Below the pieces are notes generated by a model. The model did no database searches. It was not told where the DNA came from and was given only the letters and a program-made list of their open reading frames with translations. Shown piece after piece: positions 1-7,248 of a stretch of DNA of 36,175 nucleotides. Position 1 is the stretch's first letter. The number at the start of each line of letters is the position of its first letter. This stretch comes from Labilithrix sp. (GTDB lineage: Bacteria > Myxococcota_A > Polyangia > Polyangiales > Polyangiaceae). The translations under genes and the position numbers were made by a program. The DNA is taken from assembly GCA_019637225.1 (NCBI GenBank), contig JAHBWC010000081.1, positions 1-36,175 of the forward strand, in the 5' to 3' direction.

Positions 1-1262
1 ACGCGCTCGGCGAAGTCGGCCCCGTGGCTCGGGTCGTCGCCGAGCGTGGTGCTGACGCGCCCGACGTCCTCCTTCGACATGCCCCACCAGTCGATGCCGA
101 GCTCGACCGCCGCGAGCCGCTCGGCGATCGTCTTCGCGCCGTTGCCCTCGAGCTCGGCTCGTCCGCCGAAGAAGCCGTGGCCGTACGCGAGCGCGCGTCC
201 AGGCTCGAACCGATCGCGCACCGCGTTCGGCACGTTCACCGTGAACTCGAACGTCGTCGTCCCGTTCGCGGCGACGAGACCGTCGGGGCCGCGGAAGAGG
301 CGCCCCGCCGGTCCGGGCTGGTCGAGGAAGAGCGGCGCGGTCATGGTGCCCGTGACCGTCCGCCAGATACGGTCGGTGCCCGACTTCGTCTCCGTGATGG
401 TGACGGCGGGCGTGCTCGTCGCGAGCCACGCGAGAGTGAGGTCGCGGACGCGCAGCATGTCGGCGCGCGGCTCTTGCTCGCTCCCGGTCGTGAAGTCCCA
501 GGCGAGCTGCAGGTCTCTCCTCGCGACGCCCGCGCGTTCGAGCGGCGCGAGCACGTCGCGGTCGAAGCGGTCCTTCATCGCCGCCAGCGCCGGATCCTTG
601 GTCACCGATCCGTCGCGGAGGCGCCGGAACCCCTCGGGCGGCGGCGCGAGCGGGGCCGCCGCCCCGCCATCGGCGAGCCGCACGCCCTTCAGCGCGACGA
701 CGTAGCGCCGCTTCGGGGCGAGCGGCGCGAAGGGGCGGAGGACGATCGGCTCGTGCTCGGCGTCGAGGCCGCGGTCGATCTTGTCGGCGTAGTGCGGGAC
801 GAACGCCCCGGTCTCGGCGTCGACGATCACGGTGGCGCCGGCCGGCGTTGCGCTCTGGCTCGGATCGTCGAGGATCCCGGCGAGCCCGTCCTTCACGACG
901 CTGCTCGGGAGCGTCGCCACGATCGTCGGGATGAGCGAGAAGCCGTCCATGGGGACGACGTCGTGGAGGTCGGCGTCTCCGCCCGCTGCACGACGGGGCT
1001 TGGCGGCGCCCCGCATCACGACGCGGGGCGCGCCGGCCGCGTCTTCGCGGTAGAAATCGGACGGGTAGGGCAGGAGGCATGTGCCCCGCGACACCTCGTC
1101 CGCCTGCGTCCGCGCGAGGAGCGGCTGGCAGCCGTCCTCGATCACGAGCGGCGCGTCGACGTCGCTTCCGCCACCCTCGCCGGAGCATCCGCCCGCGAGC
1201 GCCGCGATCCCCGCGAGGATCCAGAGGCCGCACCGAGCCGTCGCTGTTCGATCGGGGATCAC
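1..1262 (-). CDS. Secreted lipoprotein with lipase-like (virulence-factor lipase N-terminal/alpha-beta hydrolase) fold, 3' end off the window
   Basis: The reading frame runs off the left edge, so about 420 N-terminal residues are visible. The GTG start at 1262 gives a signal peptide ending in a lipobox (A-L-A-G-G-C, Cys26), so the product should be a lipid-anchored envelope protein. The mature part has an LPYPSDF motif and a downstream DGFS segment, both familiar from myxobacterial lipoproteins related to the bacterial virulence-factor lipase N-terminal family. Near the window edge a G-H-G-F-F-G-G motif resembles the oxyanion-hole HG turn of alpha/beta hydrolases; the nucleophile elbow would lie outside the window. 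Substrate is unknown. It lies 85 bp downstream of the ferritin-like gene on the same strand and could be cotranscribed. The family assignment rests on these motifs only. Confidence 0.75.
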   Translation of the reverse strand, partial: MIPDRTATARCGLWILAGIAALAGGCSGEGGGSDVDAPLVIEDGCQPLLARTQADEVSRGTCLLPYPSDFYREDAAGAPRVVMRGAAKPRRAAGGDADLHDVVPMDGFSLIPTIVATLPSSVVKDGLAGILDDPSQSATPAGATVIVDAETGAFVPHYADKIDRGLDAEHEPIVLRPFAPLAPKRRYVVALKGVRLADGGAAAPLAPPPEGFRRLRDGSVTKDPALAAMKDRFDRDVLAPLERAGVARRDLQLAWDFTTGSEQEPRADMLRVRDLTLAWLATSTPAVTITETKSGTDRIWRTVTGTMTAPLFLDQPGPAGRLFRGPDGLVAANGTTTFEFTVNVPNAVRDRFEPGRALAYGHGFFGGRAELEGNGAKTIAERLAAVELGIDWWGMSKEDVGRVSTTLGDDPSHGADFAER

Positions 1263-1326
1263 GCGCGGCGAAGGAGAGCGCCGCGACCGCGCGAGCGCAA
1301 GCGCGATCGGTGTCCGAGGCGTCGGT

Positions 1327-1340
1327 GCATCGCGCGATGC
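1327..1340. promoter_or_regulatory. 14-bp perfect palindrome between two minus-strand genes
   Basis: GCATCGCGCGATGC is its own reverse complement. It sits 7 bp beyond the stop of the ferritin-like gene and about 65 bp upstream of the lipase-like lipoprotein start. It could be an operator or the stem of a weak terminator; there is no U-tract. Short GC-rich palindromes can also arise by chance at this base composition. Confidence 0.3.
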
Positions 1341-1347
1341 GTACACC

Positions 1348-2189
1348 TCATCCAGTCTGCAGCGTCCTCCTGCGCCAGGCGTCTTCGGCCGGAATGTCGA
1401 AGCGCTCGAGGCCAGGGACCACGGCGCCGAGCATCGTCTCGCGGAACACCTCGGCGGCCGCGCCGACCGGGACGACGCCGAGCGACTCGTCGTCCCGGCC
1501 GAGCTCCGCGTCGCGATGCTCGCCAGCGGCGAACTCGCGCTCGACCACGGCGAAGGCGAACCGGAGATAGCGACCGATCGAGGCGCGGACCTCGGGACGT
1601 TCCTCGAGCCAGTCCGCCCAAGCCTCGAGGTAGGTGAACCCAAAGCGCCCGTGCAGCACCTCGTCGGCGAGAAGGCTCCGGGTGACATGACGCACGTACG
1701 GGTCGGTCATCCTTTCGAGCGCCATGACGAAGTACGCCACGCTGTTCATCTCGGACAGACACGTCGTGAAGATGACGTTGCGGAGCGCCCTCTCCTCCTC
1801 CGAGCACCCAGGGTGCCGTGCGATCGCGACGACGCGGGTGTCGCGCGTGCGCTGGGATGAGCCACCCATCGCACGAACGACTCGCCCACAGATCTCGGAG
1901 TGACGAAGCTCGTCTTGCGCCATACGCAGGACGACCGCGGTCGCGTCGAGCGTCGCGTTCGCCTCGACGAGCTGGGCAGCCAGCTGCGAGAACACGGTCG
2001 TCGAGGTGTACTCGTTGACCATGCGGTCGGACCAGAGACGCCGTGCTCGAGCGACGGCGGCGGCATCCCATTCCGCGGGATCGAACCGGAGCTCCTCGGC
2101 CTCACACGGGAGATTCGGCGATCGATCTCGCGGTACTCCGCCTCGATGAGGGTCCCGGTCAGCTTCTCCGTCGCGAGCACGGCGCGCAT
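1348..2189 (-). CDS. Ferritin-like diiron protein, interrupted by an apparent one-base frameshift near 2103
   Basis: The C-terminal two thirds (below about 2103) form a four-helix diiron protein. With the frame restored, the ligands would be Glu76, Glu94-x-x-His97, Glu147 and Glu177-x-x-His180. Such proteins bind two irons and act as oxidases, oxygenases or iron stores; the substrate here cannot be read. The N-terminus is in another frame: an ATG at 2189 overlaps the stop of the upstream lipoprotein (TGATG) and opens 29 codons with normal G/C third positions, starting MRAVLATEKLTG. At 2100-2106 coding preference moves to the frame that carries the iron ligands, and that frame has no usable start upstream. 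One missing base explains this and would give about 280 residues. It is either a sequence error or a real mutation. Confidence 0.7.
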
Positions 2190-2488
2190 CACGCGAAGCT
2201 CTCCGGGAGCTCCGGCGGGGGCAGCGGTCCCGAGATCTTCGCGCCCGAGTCCGCGTCCTCGGGGCCCGCGTCGTTCGCCTCGGCCTGCGCCTCGGCCTGC
2301 GACGCCTGGTCACTGTTCTCATCCGTCTCTGCAGGTGAGGCGGACTGAGCGGGGCTCTCTGCCTCCGGCGACGGCGATTCGGTTGGCTCCGTCGTCTCGG
2401 TCGCCGAGGTGCAAGCCGGCAATGCCAGCGTGCTCGCGAGGGCGAGTGAGCGAGCGAAGGTGCGCGCGTGGGTCCATCGATGGTGCAT
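2189..2488 (-). CDS. Small acidic lipoprotein of unknown function
   Basis: This is a 99-residue protein. A basic N-terminus and hydrophobic stretch end in a lipobox (L-P-A-C, Cys26). The mature part is low-complexity, rich in Glu, Ser, Pro, Thr and Ala, and looks like a flexible acidic tether rather than a folded domain. A clear Shine-Dalgarno AGGAGA (2495-2500) lies 6 nt before the ATG. The stop codon overlaps the start of the ferritin-like gene, so the two are probably translationally coupled and may act together at the envelope. It is divergent from the STAND ATPase gene. No family was recognised. Confidence 0.75.
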   Translation of the reverse strand: MHHRWTHARTFARSLALASTLALPACTSATETTEPTESPSPEAESPAQSASPAETDENSDQASQAEAQAEANDAGPEDADSGAKISGPLPPPELPESFA

Positions 2489-2632
2489 GTGTCTTCTCCT
2501 GGAATGTGTCGTTTGCGTTCGCCGACGACGCCTCCGTTGTCGCCCGCACAGTCCCCACGCGCACCTTAAGGCGCATTAAAGCGCGGCCGACGGCGCCCAA
2601 AGACCGCCCCCCGCCGATATCCTGGACCTCGC
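2489..2632. promoter_or_regulatory. Divergent promoter region, lipoprotein/ferritin-like operon versus STAND regulator
   Basis: A 144-bp gap separates divergent starts. On the plus strand TATCCT (2618-2623) lies 9 nt before the ATG at 2633, with no Shine-Dalgarno, suggesting a leaderless transcript. The gap contains a short AT-rich patch (2564-2580) with the palindrome CCTTAAGG (2564-2571) and, reading minus, a TTTAAT that could be a -10 for the lipoprotein, whose leader would be about 80-90 nt and carries a good Shine-Dalgarno. The STAND protein could bind here, but that is inference. Confidence 0.4.
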
Positions 2633-5320
2633 ATGGCGCGCGCGCGGAAGGCCACGTCGCACACGAACGTCGTCGCGGAGGCACCCCTCGTCGGTCGTGC
2701 GATCGACCGCGCCGCGCTCGCGAGCCTCTTCGACGAGGGCGCACGACTCGTGTCGATCATCGGCCCCGGCGGCATGGGAAAGACCCGCCTCGCGACGTCG
2801 TTCGCGGCCGAGCACGCGGGCGCGTACTCGGAGCACGGCGACGGCGGCGCCTGGTTCTGCGATTGCACCGTCGCGTCGTCCAGCGCCGACCTCTGCGCGG
2901 CGATCGCGGCGGTCGTCGGGGTGAAGCTCGGCGCGGCATCGGAAGGGGCGGCGCTCGCGACGCAGCTGGCGCGAGCGCTCGCGCGTCGAGGTCGCGTGCT
3001 CCTCGTCCTCGACAACCTCGAAGGCCTCGTCGCCAGCGCCGCCGAGACGATCGCCTATCTCGTGCGAGCCGTACCGGCCGCGCGCTTCCTCGTGACGACG
3101 CGCATCGCGCTCGGGATCGCGGGCGAGTACCGCTGGCCGCTCCAGGGGCTCGACCTTCCACCGCCCCTCGACACCGAGCCGGCGCTCGCGGCGCTCCTCG
3201 CGGCGCCGTCGGTCGATCTGTTCGTTCGGCGTGCGCGCCAGGTGCGTCCGGACCTCGTCCTCGACGATCCGACCGTCCGCGCGGTCGCGAGCATCGCGAC
3301 CCGGCTCGAAGGCATCCCGCTCGCGATCGAGCTCGCTGCCGCGCGTGTGGTCGCGCTCTCCCCAGAGCAGATCCGCGATCGGCTCGGCAGCGACCGCGAG
3401 ATCCTCGTCCGGCGGAGCGATGACGGACGCCACGGATCGATGCGCACGGTCGTCACCGACTCGCTTCGCCTGCTCGACGATCGCGAGCGCAGCTGCCTCG
3501 CATGCTGCACGCTCTTCGAGGGCGGCTTCACGCTCGAGGCGGCGACCGCGGTCCTCGGCACCGACGAGAGCGGCCAGCCGGCGCTCGTCCCGCTCGAGAC
3601 GCTCGTTCTTCACTCGCTCCTCCGCATGGTCGCCGGGCCCGTGCCGCGCTTCGACCTCTACGAGGTGATTCGCGAGGCGGTCGAGGTCGAGCTCGATGCA
3701 CGACCTGAGCTCCGCGCGACGGTCCTTCGTCTCCACCTCGCGTACTTCCTTGGCCTGGTCGAGTCGGCCGACCTCGCTCGCATCGGCGACGAGCTCCAGA
3801 ATCTCCTTCGCGCGCACGAGACGGCGCTGGAGGACGACACCGAGCGCGGACTTTCGAGCGCACTTGCGATCGCGCTCGCGATCGACCCCGTCCTCGAGGC
3901 GCGAGGGCTGTTTGCGCGAAGGCGCGCGCTCTTCGACGAGACCATCCTCCGCGCGCGAGCGATCGGCGGCGCCGGACGCCGGGACTTTCGCGATGTCCTC
4001 GTCGCGCGCGCACACAACTCGATGCAGCTCGGCGCGCTCGAGAGCGCGACGCAGGACCTGACGGAGGCGCTCGCGCATGCCGACGATCCGCTCGAGCAGG
4101 CGCGCATTCACGTTCGCCTCGGCACGATCGTCGAGACCCGCGGCGACACGAAGGGCGCGCGGGAGCAGCTTCTCTCCGCGCTCGCGTCGGCCAAGGACTC
4201 GACGGCCTCGCGGGCGCGCGAAATCGAAGCCGAGGCCCATGCAGCGATCGCTCACACATACCGCCGCGAAGGACGGCTCGACGAGGCGGAGCAAGAGATC
4301 GCGACCGCGCTCGCCCGCTATCGCGCGCTCGACGACGAGAGCGGTCTCTCGGTGACCGTCGTCGAAGCCGGCGTCATCGCGCTCTTCCGCCAGCAATACG
4401 TCGTCGCCGGCGCGCGCTTCGACGAGGCGCTCGCGCTCGCCCGGCGGCTCGGCGCGCGGCCTCGCGAGGCGGCGATCCTGACGGCCCGCGGGACGCTCGA
4501 ACAAGAGCTCGGGCACATCGACACAGCGCGTGAGCTTCACGAAGCGGCGGTCGCGATCTTCCGCGATCTCGCGATGGCGTACTCGGAGGCGAGCACCCTC
4601 TACTACCTCGCAGGGACGCACCTGGAGAGCGGACGGAGCGCCGACGGCGAGGCCGTGCTCGCGTCGGCGCTGCGGACGGTACGCACGATCGGCGTTCCTC
4701 GATACGAGGCGCTCATGCTCGGGGCGCTGGCTGCGAGCCGGGCGCGCGGTGGCGCGATCGTCGAAGCCCACATGCTGCTCGCCGAGGCCGACGCGCTCGC
4801 GGAGGCCTGCCAGACAGAGGCGCCGCTCCTCACGACGCTCGCGATCCATCGCCTGCAGCTCGCGCCCATCACCAAGGATGTCTTCGCTCAGGCCGAGGCG
4901 CTGGCGTCACGCCACGCTTGCGACGATCCCCGCTTCGCGCTGCGCCTCCTCGTTCTGCCATCGAACGAGGTCTCCGCGGCCGCGCTGGTCGTCGCCAACG
5001 ACGGAACGGCCGTGCGCCTGCCCGGCGCGAGCAGCGATGTCGATCTGACGCGCAGGGCTGCCCTCGCCCGCATGCTCGTCGCCCTGGCTCGAACACGCGT
5101 CGAACAGCCCGGTGAGGTCCTCCGCGTCGACGACCTGCTCGTCGCGGGATGGCCCGGCGAACGTGTGCGGTACGACGCCGGAGCGAACCGCGTTTACGTC
5201 GCGCTCGCCGAGCTGCGCAAGCTCGGGCTCCGCGAATGGCTCGTGAAAGAGAACGGCGGCTACCGGCTCACGACCTCGCGCGCGGTGGTCCTCGAACCGT
5301 ACTCCGCGTCGAAGACGTGA
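2633..5320 (+). CDS. STAND-family ATPase with TPR repeats and C-terminal winged-helix domain (putative regulator)
   Basis: An 895-residue cytosolic protein. Residues 20-180 are a P-loop NTPase: Walker A GPGGMGKT (44-51), Walker B LLVLDNLE (123-130) and an RFLVTTR sensor strand (151-157), the pattern of MalT/NB-ARC-like STAND proteins. An all-helical part follows, and about residues 440-720 are TPR-like helical repeats that normally bind a ligand or partner. The last 65 or so residues (D-D-L-L-V-A-G-W-P-G-E onward) resemble the winged helix of OmpR/SARP-type regulators, here at the C-terminus. STAND proteins act as ATP-driven switches that oligomerise on signal binding; here the output is probably DNA binding. 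It is divergent from the lipoprotein/ferritin-like pair, a likely target. The ATG is preceded by a -10-like TATCCT and no ribosome binding site. Confidence 0.85.
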   Translation: MARARKATSHTNVVAEAPLVGRAIDRAALASLFDEGARLVSIIGPGGMGKTRLATSFAAEHAGAYSEHGDGGAWFCDCTVASSSADLCAAIAAVVGVKLGAASEGAALATQLARALARRGRVLLVLDNLEGLVASAAETIAYLVRAVPAARFLVTTRIALGIAGEYRWPLQGLDLPPPLDTEPALAALLAAPSVDLFVRRARQVRPDLVLDDPTVRAVASIATRLEGIPLAIELAAARVVALSPEQIRDRLGSDREILVRRSDDGRHGSMRTVVTDSLRLLDDRERSCLACCTLFEGGFTLEAATAVLGTDESGQPALVPLETLVLHSLLRMVAGPVPRFDLYEVIREAVEVELDARPELRATVLRLHLAYFLGLVESADLARIGDELQNLLRAHETALEDDTERGLSSALAIALAIDPVLEARGLFARRRALFDETILRARAIGGAGRRDFRDVLVARAHNSMQLGALESATQDLTEALAHADDPLEQARIHVRLGTIVETRGDTKGAREQLLSALASAKDSTASRAREIEAEAHAAIAHTYRREGRLDEAEQEIATALARYRALDDESGLSVTVVEAGVIALFRQQYVVAGARFDEALALARRLGARPREAAILTARGTLEQELGHIDTARELHEAAVAIFRDLAMAYSEASTLYYLAGTHLESGRSADGEAVLASALRTVRTIGVPRYEALMLGALAASRARGGAIVEAHMLLAEADALAEACQTEAPLLTTLAIHRLQLAPITKDVFAQAEALASRHACDDPRFALRLLVLPSNEVSAAALVVANDGTAVRLPGASSDVDLTRRAALARMLVALARTRVEQPGEVLRVDDLLVAGWPGERVRYDAGANRVYVALAELRKLGLREWLVKENGGYRLTTSRAVVLEPYSASKT

Positions 5321-5411
5321 ACGCGCGCGTCCGCGCTCCGACGCAGGGCACAGGCAGATCAGACGGCGCTTGTTGCGGCCGGAGACGCCGCTCGGCGCGA
5401 GGGTGCCGGGC

Positions 5412-5948
5412 TCAGCGCCGGGCCGGGAGCGGCTCGAGGATCGTCCTCACCGCCGTGTCGATCTGCGCGTCGGTGGCGTCCTTGGTCCGTAGCTCGTCCT
5501 TCGCGTAGCCGTGGAAGAGGTGGCCCTCGTTCGAGCGGTCGAACACGTCGACGACGAGCGCTCCGATGCGATCGAGGTCGACCGGGGCTCCCGCCGCCAC
5601 CGTGGCGCCGGTCGGCTCGTCCTCGACCGTGCGCACGCCCGACGAGATGCGCACGACGAGCTCGCCCGCTGGGACGAGCACGTAGCCCTTCTTCTCCATC
5701 TCGACGTCGATGCGCTGGCGCACTCGCTCGAGGACTTCGGGCGTGAACGCCGTCGGCGCGTAGCCCTTCGGCGCGCTCTCCGCGGTCTCGTGCGAGTACG
5801 TGCGGTAGCGCGCGACGTTCGAGACCACCGCCGAGTGGGTCTTCACCTGCATCGTGCTCTCGGGGGTCTTGTGGCAAGCGACGGCCACGAGCGCGAGCGC
5901 GGCGAGCGGGAGGATGCGAGGGAGCCGAAGATCGATGAGGGAGGTCAT
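5412..5948 (-). CDS. DUF4136-type lipoprotein
   Basis: A 178-residue protein. The ATG at 5948 is preferred over upstream in-frame codons because it gives a standard signal peptide with lipobox V-A-V-A-C (Cys25). The mature domain begins with an RYRTYSHE segment, continues through repeated helix-strand elements and ends in a DRSNEGHLFHGYAKDEL stretch, which fits DUF4136, a small envelope domain of unknown function. It is convergent with the STAND gene and follows the Uma2 gene on the same strand. Confidence 0.75.
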   Translation of the reverse strand: MTSLIDLRLPRILPLAALALVAVACHKTPESTMQVKTHSAVVSNVARYRTYSHETAESAPKGYAPTAFTPEVLERVRQRIDVEMEKKGYVLVPAGELVVRISSGVRTVEDEPTGATVAAGAPVDLDRIGALVVDVFDRSNEGHLFHGYAKDELRTKDATDAQIDTAVRTILEPLPARR

Positions 5949-6182
5949 GCCCTCGAGCTTGCAGCCGGCATGCCGCGCGCTGATTCGTCGCGGCCACCGC
6001 GCGGCTGACCTGCGAGGATGCGGCGGCGGGCGCGAAACGAGGCGCACGCGCGCGCCTCGCAGCCGAGGCAATCCGACACATGACGGGGCGCGCTCGCACG
6101 CCCGAGCCGTGCACCAGCCGGTTTGGGCGCTCGCCGCACGCTCGCCGTGTCGCGCACGGTGGACGACCGCAGCGTCTCCGGA

Positions 6183-7024
6183 TCAGCGTGGGCCTGCGGC
6201 TTCGGCTTCGAGCTCCGCGAGGCGCTGCTCGGCTTCCCGGAGCCGCGCCTCGGCGTCGCGTCGAGCGTCGGCCTCGCGTGCGCGATCGGCTTCGGCCTGT
6301 CGTCGAGCGTCGGCCTCGCGTACGCGATCGGCTTCGGCCTGTCGTCGAGCGTCGGCCTCGCGTACGCAATCGGCTTCGGCCTGTCGTCGAGCGTCGGCCT
6401 CGCGGAGTCGAGCCTCGGTTTCGGTGGGTAGAGGCGTCGTCCGTCGCTGTCATGGGCGAGGCGCACGCAGGCCGCGAGGTCGTCGAGGGGGCCGACGACG
6501 AGGTGGGCATCGAGCGTGAGGCACGGGGTGGCCTCGCCGGTGACGGTGCGCTCGACGAGGTCGCCGTCGATGCGGTCCCAGACGCGGAGGCGCGCGCCGT
6601 GCTCGCCGTCGGCGTGGAAGACGACGAGCTCGGTCACGCCGAGCGCGCGGTACCGTAGGAGCTTGTCCTCGAAGGTCCAGCGCTCGGGCGAGTCGCTTGG
6701 CGATAGGATCTCGAACGCCAGCTCGGGTGCGCCGCTCTCCCAGGTCTTCCACGAGTCGAAGTCGTGCTGGCGGATCCCGAGCTTGACGGCGCCGTCTGGC
6801 GCGAGCTTGCGGTTGGGATCGCCGGCGTCGAAGTACACGAACGCGTCCGAGGACACCGTGTGCTCGTCGCCCGCAGCGGCGCGCAAGATCTCGTAGAGGG
6901 CCTTGCACATCCGGTAGTGACGGCCGCCCTGGCCCATGTGTTCGGACTCCGGCTCGCTCGAGGGGAAGTCGAGCGGCACGACGGGCCGGACATGCTGGAG
7001 CGAGCGAGCGCGCAGCGCGGTCAC
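6183..7024 (-). CDS. Uma2-family (DUF820) putative nuclease with coiled-coil tail, interrupted by an apparent frameshift near 6425
   Basis: About 200 N-terminal residues (GTG at 7024) form a Uma2 domain, a member of the PD-(D/E)XK nuclease superfamily: A-P-D-G-A-V (Asp77), A-F-E-I-L-S-P-S (Glu105) and the K-L-L-R-Y-R-A-L-G helix (Lys121). Catalytic activity is inferred. At about 6417-6430 the coding frame changes. One reading continues to a stop at 5945 with implausible composition. The neighbouring frame gives a charged helical tail of READARRQAEADRV repeats, then a typical coiled-coil ending E-L-E-A-E-A-A-G-P-R and a stop at 6185-6183. Tails like this are common in myxobacterial Uma2 proteins. 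One missing base (or loss of a 4-nt repeat unit) explains the break. Restored length is about 280 residues. TACACT (7032-7037) lies 7 nt before the GTG. Confidence 0.7.
6281..6406 (-). repeat. Three tandem 42-bp repeats encoding a coiled-coil heptad pair
   Basis: Units lie at 6281-6322, 6323-6364 and 6365-6406. The first two are identical and the third differs by only two bases; a partial unit precedes them at about 6255-6280. Each encodes 14 residues (two heptads, READARRQAEADRV), so any change in copy number keeps both the reading frame and the heptad register. They lie in the restored frame of the Uma2 gene tail. Confidence 0.85.
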
Positions 7025-7031
7025 GGCAGGG

Positions 7032-7037
7032 AGTGTA
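7032..7037 (-). promoter_or_regulatory. -10-like TACACT before the Uma2 gene
   Basis: Reading minus, TACACT ends 7 nt before the GTG at 7024, without a Shine-Dalgarno. This supports the GTG as start and a leaderless transcript. Confidence 0.35.
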
Positions 7038-7132
7038 GCGCGGGAGGTTCGTGCCGCCACGCGACCGGATGAGCACGGCGCATGCCGCGAGCGCGACAGT
7101 GATCTTCCGCGGTGTTGACCCGTGAAGGGCCT

Positions 7133-7168
7133 GGCTCGGGCCAGCTTGGGCCCGGCTCGGGCCAGCTT
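7133..7168. terminator. Two 15-bp direct repeats with hairpin potential after a minus-strand gene
   Basis: GGCTCGGGCCAGCTT occurs at 7133-7147 and 7154-7168, 21 bp apart. Each copy with its flank can pair imperfectly (CTGG/CCAG, GGGCC/GGCCC). It lies about 80 bp downstream of the secreted protein ending at 7249 and upstream of the Uma2 gene, so a factor-dependent terminator is possible. There is no U-tract. The remainder of the 7025-7248 gap shows nothing else beyond the TACACT element next to the Uma2 start. Confidence 0.25.
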
Positions 7169-7248
7169 CGATCGGCGTCTGGCCGAAGGTCTCGACCGTC
7201 GGACCGCGGCGCGCGACGCCGTGCGTCGTCGACCCCCAGGGAGAGGAC

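Noticed and set aside
24..1637. A 537-codon open frame on the plus strand at the left edge
   Set aside because: It is Arg-rich and antisense to the lipase-like lipoprotein, which has a signal peptide and lipobox.
2190..2322. N-terminal extension of the ferritin-like frame
   Set aside because: It is almost purely Arg-rich, has poor third-position composition and overlaps the small lipoprotein gene in another frame.
2576..4849. A 757-codon open frame on the minus strand
   Set aside because: It is antisense to the STAND ATPase, whose Walker motifs and winged helix are unmistakable.
6255..6406. The 42-bp repeats as a CRISPR array
   Set aside because: There are no spacers; units are directly adjacent and encode heptads.
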